Shown here: positions 24,702 through 37,945 of the stretch, one piece after another
How the letters are laid out: each line of letters begins with the position of its first letter
Numbering within the stretch: the first letter of the stretch is position 1
Assembly: GCF_016820245.1 (NCBI RefSeq)
Contig: NZ_JAFCAR010000001.1
Coordinates: forward strand, 682,001-746,000
Source of the DNA: Jannaschia sp. Os4
GTDB taxonomy: Bacteria; Pseudomonadota; Alphaproteobacteria; Rhodobacterales; Rhodobacteraceae
Direction of reading: 5' to 3'
Length of the DNA stretch: 64,000 bases
Notes under the pieces: model-generated
What the model was told of the DNA's origin: nothing
Seen by the model: only the letters and a program-made list of their open reading frames with translations
Databases searched by the model: none
Translations under genes and position numbers: made by a program

Positions 24702-25538
24702 TCAGTCGCGCAGCAGCTCGTTGATGGAGGTCTTGGACCGCGTCCGCTCGTCCACGCGCTTCACGATCACCGCGCAGTAGAGGTTCACGCCGTTCTTCGA
24801 CGGCATCGAGCCCGCCACGACGACCGATCCCGCCGGCACCTCGCCGTACATGACCTCGCCGGTCTCGCGGTCCACGATCTTCGTGGACTGGCCGATGAAC
24901 ACGCCCATGCCCAGGACGCTGCCCTTGCGGACGATGCAGCCCTCGACCACCTCCGAGCGGGCGCCGATGAAGCAGTCGTCCTCGATGATCGTCGGCCCCG
25001 CCTGCATCGGCTCCAGCACGCCGCCGATGCCCACGCCGCCCGACAGGTGCACGTTCTTGCCGATCTGCGCGCACGACCCGACCGTGGCCCACGTGTCCAC
25101 CATCGTGCCGCTGTCGACATAGGCGCCGATGTTGACGAAGGACGGCATCAGCACCGCGCCCGGCGCCACGTAGGCCGAGCGGCGCACGACGCAGTTGGGC
25201 ACCGCGCGGAACCCGGCTTCCTTCCAACGCGCCGCGTCCCAGTCGTGCCACTTGCTGTCGACCTTGTCCCACCACGACCCGCCCTGCGGCGAGCCGGGCT
25301 GCATCTCCATGTCCTTGACGCGGAAGCCCAGCAGCACAGCCTTCTTGGCCCACTGGTTCACGTGCCAGTCGCCGCCCTCGCGCGGCTCCGCCACCCGCAG
25401 GGCGCCGCCGTCCAGCGCGTCCAGCGTCGCCTCGATGGCGTCGCGCTGCTCGCCGCGGGTCTCGGGGGTGATCGTGTCGCGGGCGTCCCATGCGGCCTCG
25501 ATGGCGGCTTCCAGCTGGGCGTTCGTCTGATCGGTCAT
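24702..25538 (-). CDS. dapD: 2,3,4,5-tetrahydropyridine-2,6-dicarboxylate N-succinyltransferase
   Basis: A 278-residue acyltransferase of the succinylase branch of lysine/diaminopimelate synthesis. The C-terminal half shows the hexapeptide repeats of a left-handed beta-helix: [53 protein letters not shown]. The N-terminal helical domain and [11 protein letters not shown] substrate region are also present. Acts on the same pathway as dapE and asd in this window. Confidence 0.97.
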   Translation of the reverse strand: MTDQTNAQLEAAIEAAWDARDTITPETRGEQRDAIEATLDALDGGALRVAEPREGGDWHVNQWAKKAVLLGFRVKDMEMQPGSPQGGSWWDKVDSKWHDWDAARWKEAGFRAVPNCVVRRSAYVAPGAVLMPSFVNIGAYVDSGTMVDTWATVGSCAQIGKNVHLSGGVGIGGVLEPMQAGPTIIEDDCFIGARSEVVEGCIVRKGSVLGMGVFIGQSTKIVDRETGEVMYGEVPAGSVVVAGSMPSKNGVNLYCAVIVKRVDERTRSKTSINELLRD

Positions 25539-25678
25539 CGGGGCGGCCTCTCGCGCGGCGGATGGGGTCGGACGCGGCTGTAGCCGCCCCGCCCCGCTGG
25601 GGCAATCTCGCGCCCCGCCCGCTTGCGCCCTCCCCGCCCCCGCGCCACACCGCCCGCGACCGCCGGACGGAGGGCCCC

Positions 25679-27007
25679 ATGCGCATCACCATGATCGGAA
25701 CCGGCTACGTGGGCCTCGTCTCGGGGGTCTGCTTCTCGGACTTCGGCCACGACGTCACCTGCGTCGACCTCTCCGAGGAGAAGGTCGCCCGCCTGAACGC
25801 GGGCGAGGTGCCGATCTACGAGCCGGGGCTCGACAGCCTCATGGCCCGCAACGTGGCCGCCGGGCGCCTGTCCTTCACCACCGACCTCGCCGCCGCCGTC
25901 GACGGGGCCGAGGCCGTCTTCATCGCCGTGGGCACCCCCTCGCGGCGGGGCGACGGGCATGCCGACCTCTCCTACGTGATGGCCGCCGCCGAGCAGGTGG
26001 GCCGCGCGCTGACCGGCTACGCGGTCGTCGTCACCAAGAGCACCGTCCCCGTCGGCACCAACCGCGCCGTGGCCGAGGCGGTGCGCCGCGCCGCGCCCGA
26101 GGCCGAGTTCGACGTGGCCTCCAACCCCGAGTTCCTGCGCGAGGGCGCGGCGATCGACGACTTCATGAAGCCCGACCGGGTGATCGTGGGCGTCGAGTCC
26201 GAGCGCGCCGCGCAGGTCATGGCCGCCGTCTACCGCCCCCTCTACCTGCGCGAGTTCCCGGTCGTGACGACCGACCTCGAGTCCGCCGAGCTGATCAAGT
26301 ACGCGGCCAACGCCTTCCTCGCCACGAAGATCACCTTCATCAACGAGATCGCCCATCTCTGCGAGCGCGTCGGCGCGGACGTGAAGGAAGTGGCGCGCGG
26401 CATCGGCCTCGACGGGCGCATCGGCAACAAGTTCCTCCACGCGGGCCCCGGCTACGGCGGCTCGTGCTTCCCCAAGGACACCCGCGCGCTGGCCCGCATC
26501 GGGCAGGAGGCGGCGGTCCCCCAGACCATCACCGAGGCGGTGATCCGCGCCAACGAGGCGACGAAGGCCCGGATGGTCGACAAGCTGCGCGACCTCGTGG
26601 GCGGACGGTTCAACGGAAAGACGGTCGCGGTGCTGGGGGCGACCTTCAAGCCGGGCACCGACGACATGCGGGACTCGCCCTCGCTGACGGTGGTGCCCGC
26701 GCTCGTGGGCGGCGGCGCCACCGTGCGGGTCGTCGATCCCCAAGGCCGCCGCGAGGGCGAGGACCTCCTGCCGGGCGTCACGTGGCACGACGACCCCTAC
26801 GAGGCCGCCGCGGGGGCCGACCTCGTGGCCATCCTCACCGCGTGGAACGAGTTCCGCGCCCTCGACCTGCCCCGCATGGCCGAGGCGATGGCCACGCCCC
26901 GCATGGCCGACCTGCGCAACGTCTACGCGCCCGACATGCTGCGCGACGCGGGCTTCGAGGCGGTGTTCGTGGGCCGCGCCCCCGTGGAGCGGGCGGCGGA
27001 CGGCTGA
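25679..27007 (+). CDS. ugd: UDP-glucose 6-dehydrogenase
   Basis: A 442-residue NAD-dependent enzyme making UDP-glucuronate for surface polysaccharide. N-terminal Rossmann motif [40 protein letters not shown]; catalytic cysteine in [12 protein letters not shown] around residue 262; C-terminal domain with [22 protein letters not shown] sits 4 bases before the ATG. With rfbCBDA and galE it forms a nucleotide-sugar supply region. Confidence 0.97.
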   Translation: MRITMIGTGYVGLVSGVCFSDFGHDVTCVDLSEEKVARLNAGEVPIYEPGLDSLMARNVAAGRLSFTTDLAAAVDGAEAVFIAVGTPSRRGDGHADLSYVMAAAEQVGRALTGYAVVVTKSTVPVGTNRAVAEAVRRAAPEAEFDVASNPEFLREGAAIDDFMKPDRVIVGVESERAAQVMAAVYRPLYLREFPVVTTDLESAELIKYAANAFLATKITFINEIAHLCERVGADVKEVARGIGLDGRIGNKFLHAGPGYGGSCFPKDTRALARIGQEAAVPQTITEAVIRANEATKARMVDKLRDLVGGRFNGKTVAVLGATFKPGTDDMRDSPSLTVVPALVGGGATVRVVDPQGRREGEDLLPGVTWHDDPYEAAAGADLVAILTAWNEFRALDLPRMAEAMATPRMADLRNVYAPDMLRDAGFEAVFVGRAPVERAADG

Positions 27008-27089
27008 CGACCGGCCCGGGGCCCTGTTTCCGGCCCCGCCGACCTGCTACCTCCCCCGCCGACCCCCCTCCCGGAGACCCGCGCCCCCC

Positions 27090-28109
27090 ATGCCCGACGC
27101 CCCCCGCATCCTGCTGACCGGCGGCCTCGGCTACATCGGCTCCCACACCTGCGTCGCCCTAATGGAGGCCGGGTTCGAGCCGGTCATCCTCGACGACCTC
27201 TCGAACGCGCGCGCCGACACGCTGGACCGCCTCGCCCGGATCGCCGGACGGCGGCCCGAGTTCCACGAGGGCTCCGTCCTAGACCGCGGCGCGCTGGACC
27301 GCATCCTCGCCACCGGCGTCGCGGGCGCCGTCCATTTCGCCGCCCGCAAGGCCGTGGCCGACAGCGTGGCCGACCCGCTCTCCTACGCGGAGACGAACCT
27401 CGCGGGGCTGATCCACCTCCTGCGCGCGATGGACGACCACGGCACGCGCCGCCTCGTGTTCTCGTCCTCGGCCACGGTCTACGGCGACACGCCCGACCAG
27501 CCGATCCCCGAGACCGCGCCCCGCACCCATGCCAACCCCTACGGCTTCACCAAGCTCGCGGGCGAGACGATCCTCGACCAGCTCTCCGCCGCCGACCCCG
27601 CATGGGCGGTGGGCGTCCTGCGCTACTTCAACCCGATCGGCGCCCACCCTTCGGGCCTCATCGGCGAGGATCCGCAGGGCGTGGTGGCCAACGTCATGCC
27701 CCATATCGAGCGGGTCGCCGCCGGTCGCGCGCCCCACCTACGCGTGTTCGGCGACGACTACCCGACCCGCGACGGCACGGGCGAGCGCGACTACATCGAC
27801 GTCATGGACCTCGCGGAAGGCCACGTCCTGTCGCTGCGCCGCCTGCTGGAGACGGGCGAGGGCCACACGGTCAACCTCGGCACAGGGCGCGGCACGACGG
27901 TGCTGGAGCTGCTCGCCGCCTACGGGCGGGCCACCGGCCTCTCGCTGCCCCACGTGGTCGAGCCGCGCCGCGCGGGCGACGTGGCGATGTACGTGGCCGA
28001 CGCCGCCCGCGCCCGCGCCCTCCTCGGGTTCGAGACGCGCCGCACCCTCGAGGACAGCTGCCGCACCTCGTGGGCGTGGGTCCGCACGCAGGCGCAGCAC
28101 GCCCCCTGA
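27090..28109 (+). CDS. galE: UDP-glucose 4-epimerase
   Basis: A 339-residue extended short-chain dehydrogenase interconverting UDP-glucose and UDP-galactose. NAD motif LTGGLGYIGSHTCVAL, HFAARKAV, SSSATVYGD, active-site NPYGFTKLAGE, and LRYFNPIGAHPSGLIGEDP are all GalE hallmarks. Follows ugd by 82 bases, possibly co-transcribed. Confidence 0.96.
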   Translation: MPDAPRILLTGGLGYIGSHTCVALMEAGFEPVILDDLSNARADTLDRLARIAGRRPEFHEGSVLDRGALDRILATGVAGAVHFAARKAVADSVADPLSYAETNLAGLIHLLRAMDDHGTRRLVFSSSATVYGDTPDQPIPETAPRTHANPYGFTKLAGETILDQLSAADPAWAVGVLRYFNPIGAHPSGLIGEDPQGVVANVMPHIERVAAGRAPHLRVFGDDYPTRDGTGERDYIDVMDLAEGHVLSLRRLLETGEGHTVNLGTGRGTTVLELLAAYGRATGLSLPHVVEPRRAGDVAMYVADAARARALLGFETRRTLEDSCRTSWAWVRTQAQHAP

Positions 28110-28172
28110 CGCGGGGGATGCGCGGCGGGGGCCGGCGGTGCATACCGGTCCCGTCCCCGACCGGAGCCGCCC

Positions 28173-28622
28173 ATGCCCCTGCCCGCCCTCCTCCTGACCG
28201 TCGCCGTGGTCTTCGCCGCCGGGATCGGCTTCGCCGTGCAGGCCCCGCTCAACGCGGCCCTCGGGCGCGCGGTGGGCTCGGGCGTGGCGGCCGCCTGCAT
28301 CTCCTTCGGGGTGGGCTTCGCGGCGCTCCTCGCGCTCACGGCCCTGCGCGGCGACGCCGCCGCCCTCGCCCGCCTGCCCGCCGCCCCGCCGGTCCTGTGG
28401 ATCGGAGGGCTCTTCGGCGCCGTGGTGGTCTGGGCGATGCTCTGGTCGGTGCCCGCCGTGGGCATCCTGACGGCCTTCGCCGCGCTCCTGCTCGGCCAGC
28501 TCTCCGCCGCCTTGGTCCTCGACGCGATGGGCGCGTTCGGCGCGCCGGTCACGCCGGTCTCGCCCACGCGGGTCGTCGCGCTGGCGATGGTGGCCGGGGG
28601 GCTGATCCTCTCGCGGCTATAG
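28173..28622 (+). CDS. DMT-superfamily small membrane protein (DUF606/YdcZ-like)
   Basis: A 149-residue protein with five hydrophobic segments. The start of the first segment pair, GIGFAVQAPLNAALGRAVGS, is the DUF606/YdcZ signature. Likely a small transporter; the substrate is unknown. Its stop overlaps that of the convergent Nudix gene by six bases (CTATAG). Confidence 0.85.
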   Translation: MPLPALLLTVAVVFAAGIGFAVQAPLNAALGRAVGSGVAAACISFGVGFAALLALTALRGDAAALARLPAAPPVLWIGGLFGAVVVWAMLWSVPAVGILTAFAALLLGQLSAALVLDAMGAFGAPVTPVSPTRVVALAMVAGGLILSRL

Positions 28623-29066
28623 GATCCGCAACGCGCGGCGCAGCATCGCGCGGTCCCCGGCCGAGGCGAGCCCGTCCAGCGCCGCGCGCGGCGGCACGAT
28701 CGCGGCCCGGTGGCCGGGCTCGGAGGGCGGGCCGCGCCGCAACCCCGCGCGGGCGAGATAGACGTGGCAGACCTTCTCGGCGTGGATGCGGTACTCCGGC
28801 ATCCAGACGAACCGCCGGTAGGCCCCGATCCGGCGCAGCACGCGCAGCGACCACCCGGTCTCCTCGAACGCCTCGCGGTGCAGCGCCGCGACCGGGCCCT
28901 CGCCCGGGTCGATCCCGCCGCCCGGAAGCTGCATCTCGTCCAGCCCCCGGCGGTCGCGCTGCAGCGTCGCGAGGACGCCCCGCGGATGCACGATCACCGC
29001 GTAGGCCCCGGGGCGGCGGACGTAGACCGTCCCGCGCCGCGCAGACCCGCCGAGCACGGGCGTCAT
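28617..29066 (-). CDS. Nudix hydrolase
   Basis: A 149-residue protein with the Nudix box GGGIDPGEGPVAALHREAFEETGW around residues 49 to 72 (only the ends spelled: GGGIDPGEG and REAFEETGW). It hydrolyses a nucleoside diphosphate linked to another group; the substrate is not evident. AAGGAGG lies before the ATG. Divergent from hslO. Confidence 0.92.
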   Translation of the reverse strand: MTPVLGGSARRGTVYVRRPGAYAVIVHPRGVLATLQRDRRGLDEMQLPGGGIDPGEGPVAALHREAFEETGWSLRVLRRIGAYRRFVWMPEYRIHAEKVCHVYLARAGLRRGPPSEPGHRAAIVPPRAALDGLASAGDRAMLRRALRIL

Positions 29067-29149
29067 GGCATCCTCCTTGGGTCGCGGGGCCTATGCCCCT
29101 ATATCGCCCGCCAAGCATGGGCCTGCGCCCGAACGCAAGGATCCCCGAC

Positions 29150-30142
29150 ATGACCGACATCATGCCCAAACTCTGGGACGACACCGTCCTGCCGTTCCAG
29201 CTCGACGCCTCCGACATCCGGGGCCGTGTCGCGCGCCTCGACGGCGTGCTGGACCAAGTGCTGGAGCAGCACGACTACCCGCCGCAGGTCGAGGCGCTCG
29301 TCGCCGAGATGGCGCTTCTGACCGCGCTCGTCGGCCAGACGATCAAGCTGCGCTGGAAGCTCAGCCTCCAAGTGCGGGGCGACGGCCCCGTGCGCCTGAT
29401 CGCCACCGACTACTACGGCCCCACCGAGGAGGGGGAGCCCGCGCGCATCCGCGCCTACGCCTCGTTCGACGAGGCCCGGCTGCACGGCACGCCCAACCTC
29501 TTCGACCTCGTGGGCAAGGGCTACTTCGCGATCCTGATCGACCAGGGCACGGACATGCAGCCCTACCAAGGGATCACGCCGCTCGCGGGCGGGTCGCTCT
29601 CGGCCTGCGCCGAGACCTACTTCGCCCAGTCCGAGCAGATCCCGACCCGCTTCGCGCTGGCCTACGGACGCTCGACCCTCCCCGGCGGCGACGAGGGCTG
29701 GCGCGCGGGCGGCGTGATGCTGCAGCACATGCCCAAGGCGTCCCCCCACGCCAAGGGCGAGGCCACGGGCGAGGACGGCCTGCTCGCCGCCGCCGACCTG
29801 CTCGACGAGGACGAGGGCGAGAACTGGCGCCGCGCCAACCTGCTGCTCGACACCACCGAGGAGATGGAGCTGATCGGCCCCACCGTCTCGCCCACGGACC
29901 TGCTGACCCGCCTCTTCCACGAGGAGGGCGCGCGCGTGTTCGACCCGCAGCCGGTGCGCTTCGGCTGCTCCTGCGGCGAGGACAAGGTGCGCCAGTCCCT
30001 GTCGATCTACTCGGACAAGGACATCGAGAAGATGACCACGGACGAGGGGACCGTCACCGCCGACTGCCAGTTCTGCGGGGCGCATTACGTGCTGGACCCC
30101 AAGGAGCTGGGCTTCGAGGCGGCGGAGCGGATGGGCTCTTGA
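29150..30142 (+). CDS. hslO: Redox-regulated chaperone Hsp33
   Basis: A 330-residue cytoplasmic holdase activated by oxidation. The C-terminal zinc/redox switch is intact: CSCGEDKVRQSL followed by CQFCGAHY, the CxC...CxxC arrangement. AAGG lies before the chosen ATG (MTDIMPKLWDDTVLPF). The reading frame is open far upstream but without a plausible start. A strong hairpin follows the stop. Confidence 0.96.
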   Translation: MTDIMPKLWDDTVLPFQLDASDIRGRVARLDGVLDQVLEQHDYPPQVEALVAEMALLTALVGQTIKLRWKLSLQVRGDGPVRLIATDYYGPTEEGEPARIRAYASFDEARLHGTPNLFDLVGKGYFAILIDQGTDMQPYQGITPLAGGSLSACAETYFAQSEQIPTRFALAYGRSTLPGGDEGWRAGGVMLQHMPKASPHAKGEATGEDGLLAAADLLDEDEGENWRRANLLLDTTEEMELIGPTVSPTDLLTRLFHEEGARVFDPQPVRFGCSCGEDKVRQSLSIYSDKDIEKMTTDEGTVTADCQFCGAHYVLDPKELGFEAAERMGS

Positions 30143-30157
30143 GCGCCGCCCCCCACC

Positions 30158-30186
30158 GGACGCCCCCGCCCCGCGCGGGGGCGTCC
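30158..30186 (+). terminator. Hairpin terminator after hslO
   Basis: A perfect 12-bp stem, GGACGCCCCCGC with GCGGGGGCGTCC, and a 5-base loop, starting 16 bases after the hslO stop. No T-run, as is usual in such G+C-rich genomes. Confidence 0.7.
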
Positions 30187-30254
30187 CCCTCCGCCCGTGC
30201 GGGCCGATCGCCGAAAGGTCGCCATGCCCCGGCACGGGGGCGGGGCATCCGCCA

Positions 30255-30839
30255 ATGCTGACCGCCGCCGCCATCGCCGCCGCCGTCACCACGCCCGGCG
30301 CCCCCTCCTCCGATTTCGACCTCAACCCCGACGTCGTCCTCCCCGGACGCCGGACCTTGCGCGACGCCGCGGTCCTCGTCCCCGTCCTCGACGCCCCGGA
30401 CGGCCCGCGCATCCTGCTGACCAAGCGCGCGTCGCATCTCAAGCACCACCCCGGCCAGATCGCCTTCCCGGGCGGCAAGCTGGAGCCCGGCGAGACCGTC
30501 GAGCAGGCTGCCCTGCGCGAGGCCCGCGAGGAGACCGGTCTGCCCGGCGCCACCCTCCTCGGCCGCCTGTCCTGCCACGAGACGGTCACCGGCTTCACCG
30601 TCACCCCCGTCGCCGCCCTGATCGAGCCGTTCGATCCCGCCCCCGAGCCGGGCGAGGTGGCCGAGGTGTTCACCGTGCCCGCCGCGCACCTCCTCGACCC
30701 CGCCATGTTCTCCGTGGAATCCCGCCGCTGGCGCGGGGCGTCCCGCAGCTACTATGCCGTGCCGTGGGGCCCCTACTACGTCTGGGGCGCGACGGCGCGG
30801 ATACTTAGGGGGCTGGCGGACCGTGTGGCACTGGCTTGA
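30255..30839 (+). CDS. Nudix hydrolase, CoA pyrophosphatase type (NudL-like)
   Basis: A 194-residue protein. It carries the UPF0035-like block LTKRASHLKHHPGQIAFPGG immediately before and within the Nudix box (PGGKLEPGE, REAREETGL), the pattern of CoA and ADP-ribose pyrophosphatases. Overlaps the CCA-adding enzyme gene by 17 bases, so the two form an operon. Confidence 0.92.
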   Translation: MLTAAAIAAAVTTPGAPSSDFDLNPDVVLPGRRTLRDAAVLVPVLDAPDGPRILLTKRASHLKHHPGQIAFPGGKLEPGETVEQAALREAREETGLPGATLLGRLSCHETVTGFTVTPVAALIEPFDPAPEPGEVAEVFTVPAAHLLDPAMFSVESRRWRGASRSYYAVPWGPYYVWGATARILRGLADRVALA

Positions 30840-31932
30840 GGCCGAGCCGACCCAACGGGTCATGGCGCTGCTGGAGGACGGGGGCCACGCGGCCCACGCG
30901 GTCGGCGGCTGCGTCCGCGATGCGCTGCTGGGCGTGCCCGTCCACGACATCGACCTGACCACCGACGCCCGCCCCGAGCGGGTCATCGCCTTGGCCGAGA
31001 CGGCGGGCCTGCGCGCCGTACCCACCGGCATCGACCACGGCACCGTGACGCTCGTGGTGGACGGCGCGCCCTACGAGGTCACCACCTACCGCCGCGACGT
31101 CGAGACCGACGGGCGCCGCGCCGTGGTGGCCTTCGCCGACGACCTGTCCGAGGACGCGCGCCGCCGCGACTTCACGATGAACGCCCTCTACGCCGACCGG
31201 CGCGGCGCCGTGACCGACCCCGTGGGCGGCCTTCCCGACTTGGAGGCCCGACACGTCCGTTTCATCGGCACGCCCGAGAACCGCATCCGCGAGGACTACC
31301 TCCGCATCCTGCGCTTCTTCCGCTTCAACGCGTGGTACGGGGCCGATCTCGACGCGGACGGCCTCGCCGCCTGCGCGGAACTCGCCGACGGGATCGACCG
31401 CCTGTCGCGCGAGCGCGTGGGCCACGAGATGCGCCGCCTCCTCGCCGCCCCCGACCCCGCGCCCGCCGTCGCCAGCATGGGCCATTCCGGCGTACTCTGG
31501 CGCGTCCTGCCCGGCGCGGAATGGGCCGCGCTCGCCGTGCTCGTGCATCTGGAGGAGGGCCTCGCGCCCGACTGGCTGCGCCGCCTCGCCGTGCTGGGCG
31601 GCGACCCCGCCGGCCTGCGCCTGTCCCGCGCCGAGGCCAAGCGCCTCGCCGCGATCCGCGACGACGCGGCCCCCTTCGCCTTGGGCCACGCCCACGGGTT
31701 CGAGACGGCGCGCGGCGCCCTCCTCGTCCGCGCCGCCTCCCTCGGGATGCCGGTCGCGGGCCTCGACGCCGCCCGCGCGGGGGCCGACGCGACCTTCCCC
31801 CTGCGCGCTCGCGACCTGCCCGACCTGCAGGGCCCCGAGGTCGGCGCGGCGCTCGCCCGCGCCAAGGCCGCATGGCTCGCGGCGGAAGGCCGGATGGATC
31901 GACCGACGCTTCTGGAGGCCACCCGTGGCTAG
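30823..31932 (+). CDS. CCA tRNA nucleotidyltransferase
   Basis: A 369-residue class II nucleotidyltransferase that adds or repairs the tRNA 3' CCA end. Catalytic block GGCVRDALLGVPVHDIDLTT, then DFTMNALYADRRG and the RIREDYLRILRFFRFNA neck motif. I chose the GTG at 30823 (VWHWLEAEPTQRV): an ATG at 30754 would lie deep inside the Nudix gene. The carboxy domain is shorter than the E. coli enzyme, as is usual in alphaproteobacteria. Confidence 0.94.
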   Translation: MWHWLEAEPTQRVMALLEDGGHAAHAVGGCVRDALLGVPVHDIDLTTDARPERVIALAETAGLRAVPTGIDHGTVTLVVDGAPYEVTTYRRDVETDGRRAVVAFADDLSEDARRRDFTMNALYADRRGAVTDPVGGLPDLEARHVRFIGTPENRIREDYLRILRFFRFNAWYGADLDADGLAACAELADGIDRLSRERVGHEMRRLLAAPDPAPAVASMGHSGVLWRVLPGAEWAALAVLVHLEEGLAPDWLRRLAVLGGDPAGLRLSRAEAKRLAAIRDDAAPFALGHAHGFETARGALLVRAASLGMPVAGLDAARAGADATFPLRARDLPDLQGPEVGAALARAKAAWLAAEGRMDRPTLLEATRG

Positions 31933-32034
31933 GGCGCCCCTGCCCACGCGCGGGGGCCTCGCTCCCCAGTCCATCGCATCACCGCAGAGCGGCGCGCCGA
32001 CCGCGCCGGAGGCCCCCGCGCAAGGCGGGGGCGT

Positions 32035-32625
32035 ATGGCGCCCGTGATCGACCCCCTCTACCTCTTCGTCTTCGCCGGCCTCTTCACCCCCGGCCCGAAC
32101 GTGATCCTCGTCACCACCTCCGGCGCGCGCTTCGGCCTGCGCCGCACGATCCCCCACATCGCGGGCATCGCGCTGGGCGTCGCCATCACCTCGGCCGCCA
32201 CGTCGCTGGGCATCGGCGCGCTCCTCCTCGCCGTCCCCGCGCTGGAGTGGGCCCTCAAGACGATCTCCGCCGCGTGGATCCTCTGGATGGCGTGGACCCT
32301 CGCCCGCTCGCGGGGCCGCGCCGCCGAGGGGCGCGACCGCCCCTTCACGCTCGTCGAGGCCGTCCTCTTCCAATGGGTGAACCCCAAGGTCTGGGCCGTG
32401 GCGCTGGCCGCCACCTCCGGCTACGGCTCCGACCTCGCCCCCGCGTGGGAGGCGGCGCGCGTCGCGTCGGCCTTCGGCGGCATCAACCTCTTCGTCTGCA
32501 CCTTCTGGACGGTGGCGGGGCAACTCCTGCGCTACCTGCTGGGAACCCCGGCGGCGTGGCGCGCGTTCACGCTTGTTATGGCCTTCGCGCTGGCGCTCTC
32601 CGCCGCCGCGATCTTCCTCGCCTGA
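32035..32625 (+). CDS. LysE-family amino acid exporter
   Basis: A 196-residue membrane protein with about six hydrophobic segments. The LysE/RhtB signature is in LFTPGPNVILVTTSGARFGLRRTIPHIAGIALG, and LFQWVNPKVWAVALA is the second conserved block. Exports small amino acids or related compounds; substrate not evident. The preceding 102 bases contain a GCGCGGGGGCCTC / GAGGCCCCCGCGC inverted repeat. Confidence 0.92.
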   Translation: MAPVIDPLYLFVFAGLFTPGPNVILVTTSGARFGLRRTIPHIAGIALGVAITSAATSLGIGALLLAVPALEWALKTISAAWILWMAWTLARSRGRAAEGRDRPFTLVEAVLFQWVNPKVWAVALAATSGYGSDLAPAWEAARVASAFGGINLFVCTFWTVAGQLLRYLLGTPAAWRAFTLVMAFALALSAAAIFLA

Positions 32626-32677
32626 GGGTGGGGGCCTGACCCCTCCGGGGAAATCCTTATCCGCACGAGGGCCCCGG

Positions 32678-34516
<1,839 letters not shown>

Positions 34517-34553
34517 GGCGTATCCCAGACCCGGTCCGGGACGACGTTCGCCG

Positions 34554-34720
34554 GGAGCGCATCGCTGGGCCGTGGCATGGCGACCCGACCCCACCACAGA
34601 GCGATTTATCCCTCACCCCCGCACGACGCTTTGGCGTCGCGCCAACGGAAAGGGATCGCCGTGCCGTCGGGCGGCCCGGCGATGCGCGGGCCGCTGGCGC
34701 GGCCGTATCGCACGGGCGCT
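34554..34720. repeat. Dispersed intergenic repeat, copy A
   Basis: Begins GGAGCGCATCGCTGGGCCGTGG and includes CGACCCGACCCCAC, TTTATCCCTCACCCCCGCAC (shared exactly with copy B at 39,627) and an inverted pair GGATCGCCGTGCC / GGCGGCCCGGCGATGCG. About 165 bases. It fills most of the gap between the two ABC genes. Not part of a coding frame that looks real. Confidence 0.8.
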
Positions 34721-34789
34721 TCGCTCGAAGCATCCTCGCCCGCGCCGTTTTCCGCCTCACCCGTTGGGCCTTCGGCCCGGCCCGCCTAG

Positions 34790-36667
<1,878 letters not shown>

Positions 36668-36672
36668 CGTCT

Positions 36673-36709
36673 CGGGCCTCCGGCCCGACCCGGCGGGGGC
36701 TCCGCCCCC
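36673..36709 (+). terminator. Double-hairpin terminator element of Rhodobacteraceae type
   Basis: CGGGCCTCCGGCCCG (36673-36687) and GGGGGCTCCGCCCCC (36695-36709) follow the ABC gene stop, then GGACCCCCGGAGTATTT. From memory, this GGGCTCCGCCC-GGACCCCCGGAGTATTT block is a common intergenic element in Rhodobacteraceae genomes. Confidence 0.7.
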
Positions 36710-36748
36710 GGACCCCCGGAGTATTTCGGGAACATCGAAGAGGGCGGG

Positions 36749-37945
36749 ATGCTGAGGATCGAGAGGCTGGGCGCGGGCGGCGACGGCGTGGCCGGGGACG
36801 GCACCTTCGTCGCGCGGACCCTGCCGGGCGAGGTCGTGGAGGGCGAGGCGGTCGAGGAGCGCCTCGACGCGCCGCGCATCATCACCCCCTCGCCCGACCG
36901 CGTGGCCCCGCCTTGTCCCCACTTCAAGCGCTGCGGCGGCTGCGCGCTCCAGCACGCGTCCGACCCCTTCGTCGCCGCGTGGAAGGCCGAGCGCGTCCGC
37001 GCGGCCCTCGCCCAGCGCGGCCTCGACGCCGAGGTCGCGGGCACCGCCACCTCGCCCCCCGCCTCGCGCCGCCGCGCCGCGCTGACCGGGCGGCGCACCA
37101 AGAAGGGCGCCGTGGTCGGCTTCCACGTCCGCCGGTCCGAGGAGGTGGTCGCCATCCCCGGCTGCACCCTGCTCCTGCCGCAGATCGTCGAACGCCTGCC
37201 CGTGCTGGAGGCCGTCGCCCGCCTCGCCGCGACGCGGGGCGGCACCGTGGGCCTGCACGTCACGTGGAGCGACCCGGGGCTCGACCTCGTCGTCACCGAC
37301 GCCAAGCCCGCCACCCCCGACCTGCTCGGCGAAGTCGCGGCGCTCGACCTCGCCCGCGTCACGTGGAACGGCGAGCCGCTCCTCCTCGCCCGCGCGCCGT
37401 CCCGCCGCATGGGCGCGGCCACCGTCACCCCGCCGCCCGGCGCCTTCCTCCAAGCCACCGACCACGGCGAGGCCGCCCTCCTCGCCGCCGTCCGCCGCGC
37501 CGTCGGCGGCGCGTCCCGCATCGCCGACCTCTTCGCGGGCTGCGGCACCTTCGCGCTGCCCCTGGCCTCGGCGGCCCACGTCGACGCCTACGACGGCGAC
37601 CGCGCCCTCGTCGCCGCGCTGCGCGACGGGGCCGCCACCGCGCCCACGCTCAAGCCCGTGACCGCCACCGCCCGCGACCTCTTCCGCGACCCCCTGACCG
37701 AGGCCGAACTCACCCCCTACGACGCCGTCGTCATCGACCCGCCCCGCGCGGGCGCGCAGGCCCAGATCGCCCGCCTCGCCGCCTCCGGCGTGCCCACCAT
37801 CGCCCACGTCTCGTGCAACCCCGCGACCTTCGCCCGCGACGCGGGCGCGCTGGTTGACGCGGGCTACCGGATGGGACCAATCGCCGTCGTGGACCAGTTC
37901 CGCTGGTCGCCCCATGTCGAACTCGTGGCCGCCTTCACCCGATGA
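36749..37945 (+). CDS. TrmA/RlmD-family class I RNA methyltransferase
   Basis: A 398-residue protein. N-terminal iron-sulfur cysteines are in CPHFKRCGGCALQH with a further one in IPGC; the SAM site is ADLFAGCGTFALPL; the catalytic block is VVIDPPRAGA followed by HVSCNPATFARD. This is the m5U RNA methyltransferase family acting on tRNA or 23S rRNA uridines; the exact target is not told by sequence. Its stop overlaps the channel gene start by ATGA. Confidence 0.93.
   Translation: MLRIERLGAGGDGVAGDGTFVARTLPGEVVEGEAVEERLDAPRIITPSPDRVAPPCPHFKRCGGCALQHASDPFVAAWKAERVRAALAQRGLDAEVAGTATSPPASRRRAALTGRRTKKGAVVGFHVRRSEEVVAIPGCTLLLPQIVERLPVLEAVARLAATRGGTVGLHVTWSDPGLDLVVTDAKPATPDLLGEVAALDLARVTWNGEPLLLARAPSRRMGAATVTPPPGAFLQATDHGEAALLAAVRRAVGGASRIADLFAGCGTFALPLASAAHVDAYDGDRALVAALRDGAATAPTLKPVTATARDLFRDPLTEAELTPYDAVVIDPPRAGAQAQIARLAASGVPTIAHVSCNPATFARDAGALVDAGYRMGPIAVVDQFRWSPHVELVAAFTR

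Noticed and set aside
31933-32034. GCGCGGGGGCCTC / GAGGCCCCCGCGC inverted repeat as a terminator
   Set aside because: The arms pair perfectly but the loop is over 50 bases, too long for a typical terminator; noted only in the LysE entry.
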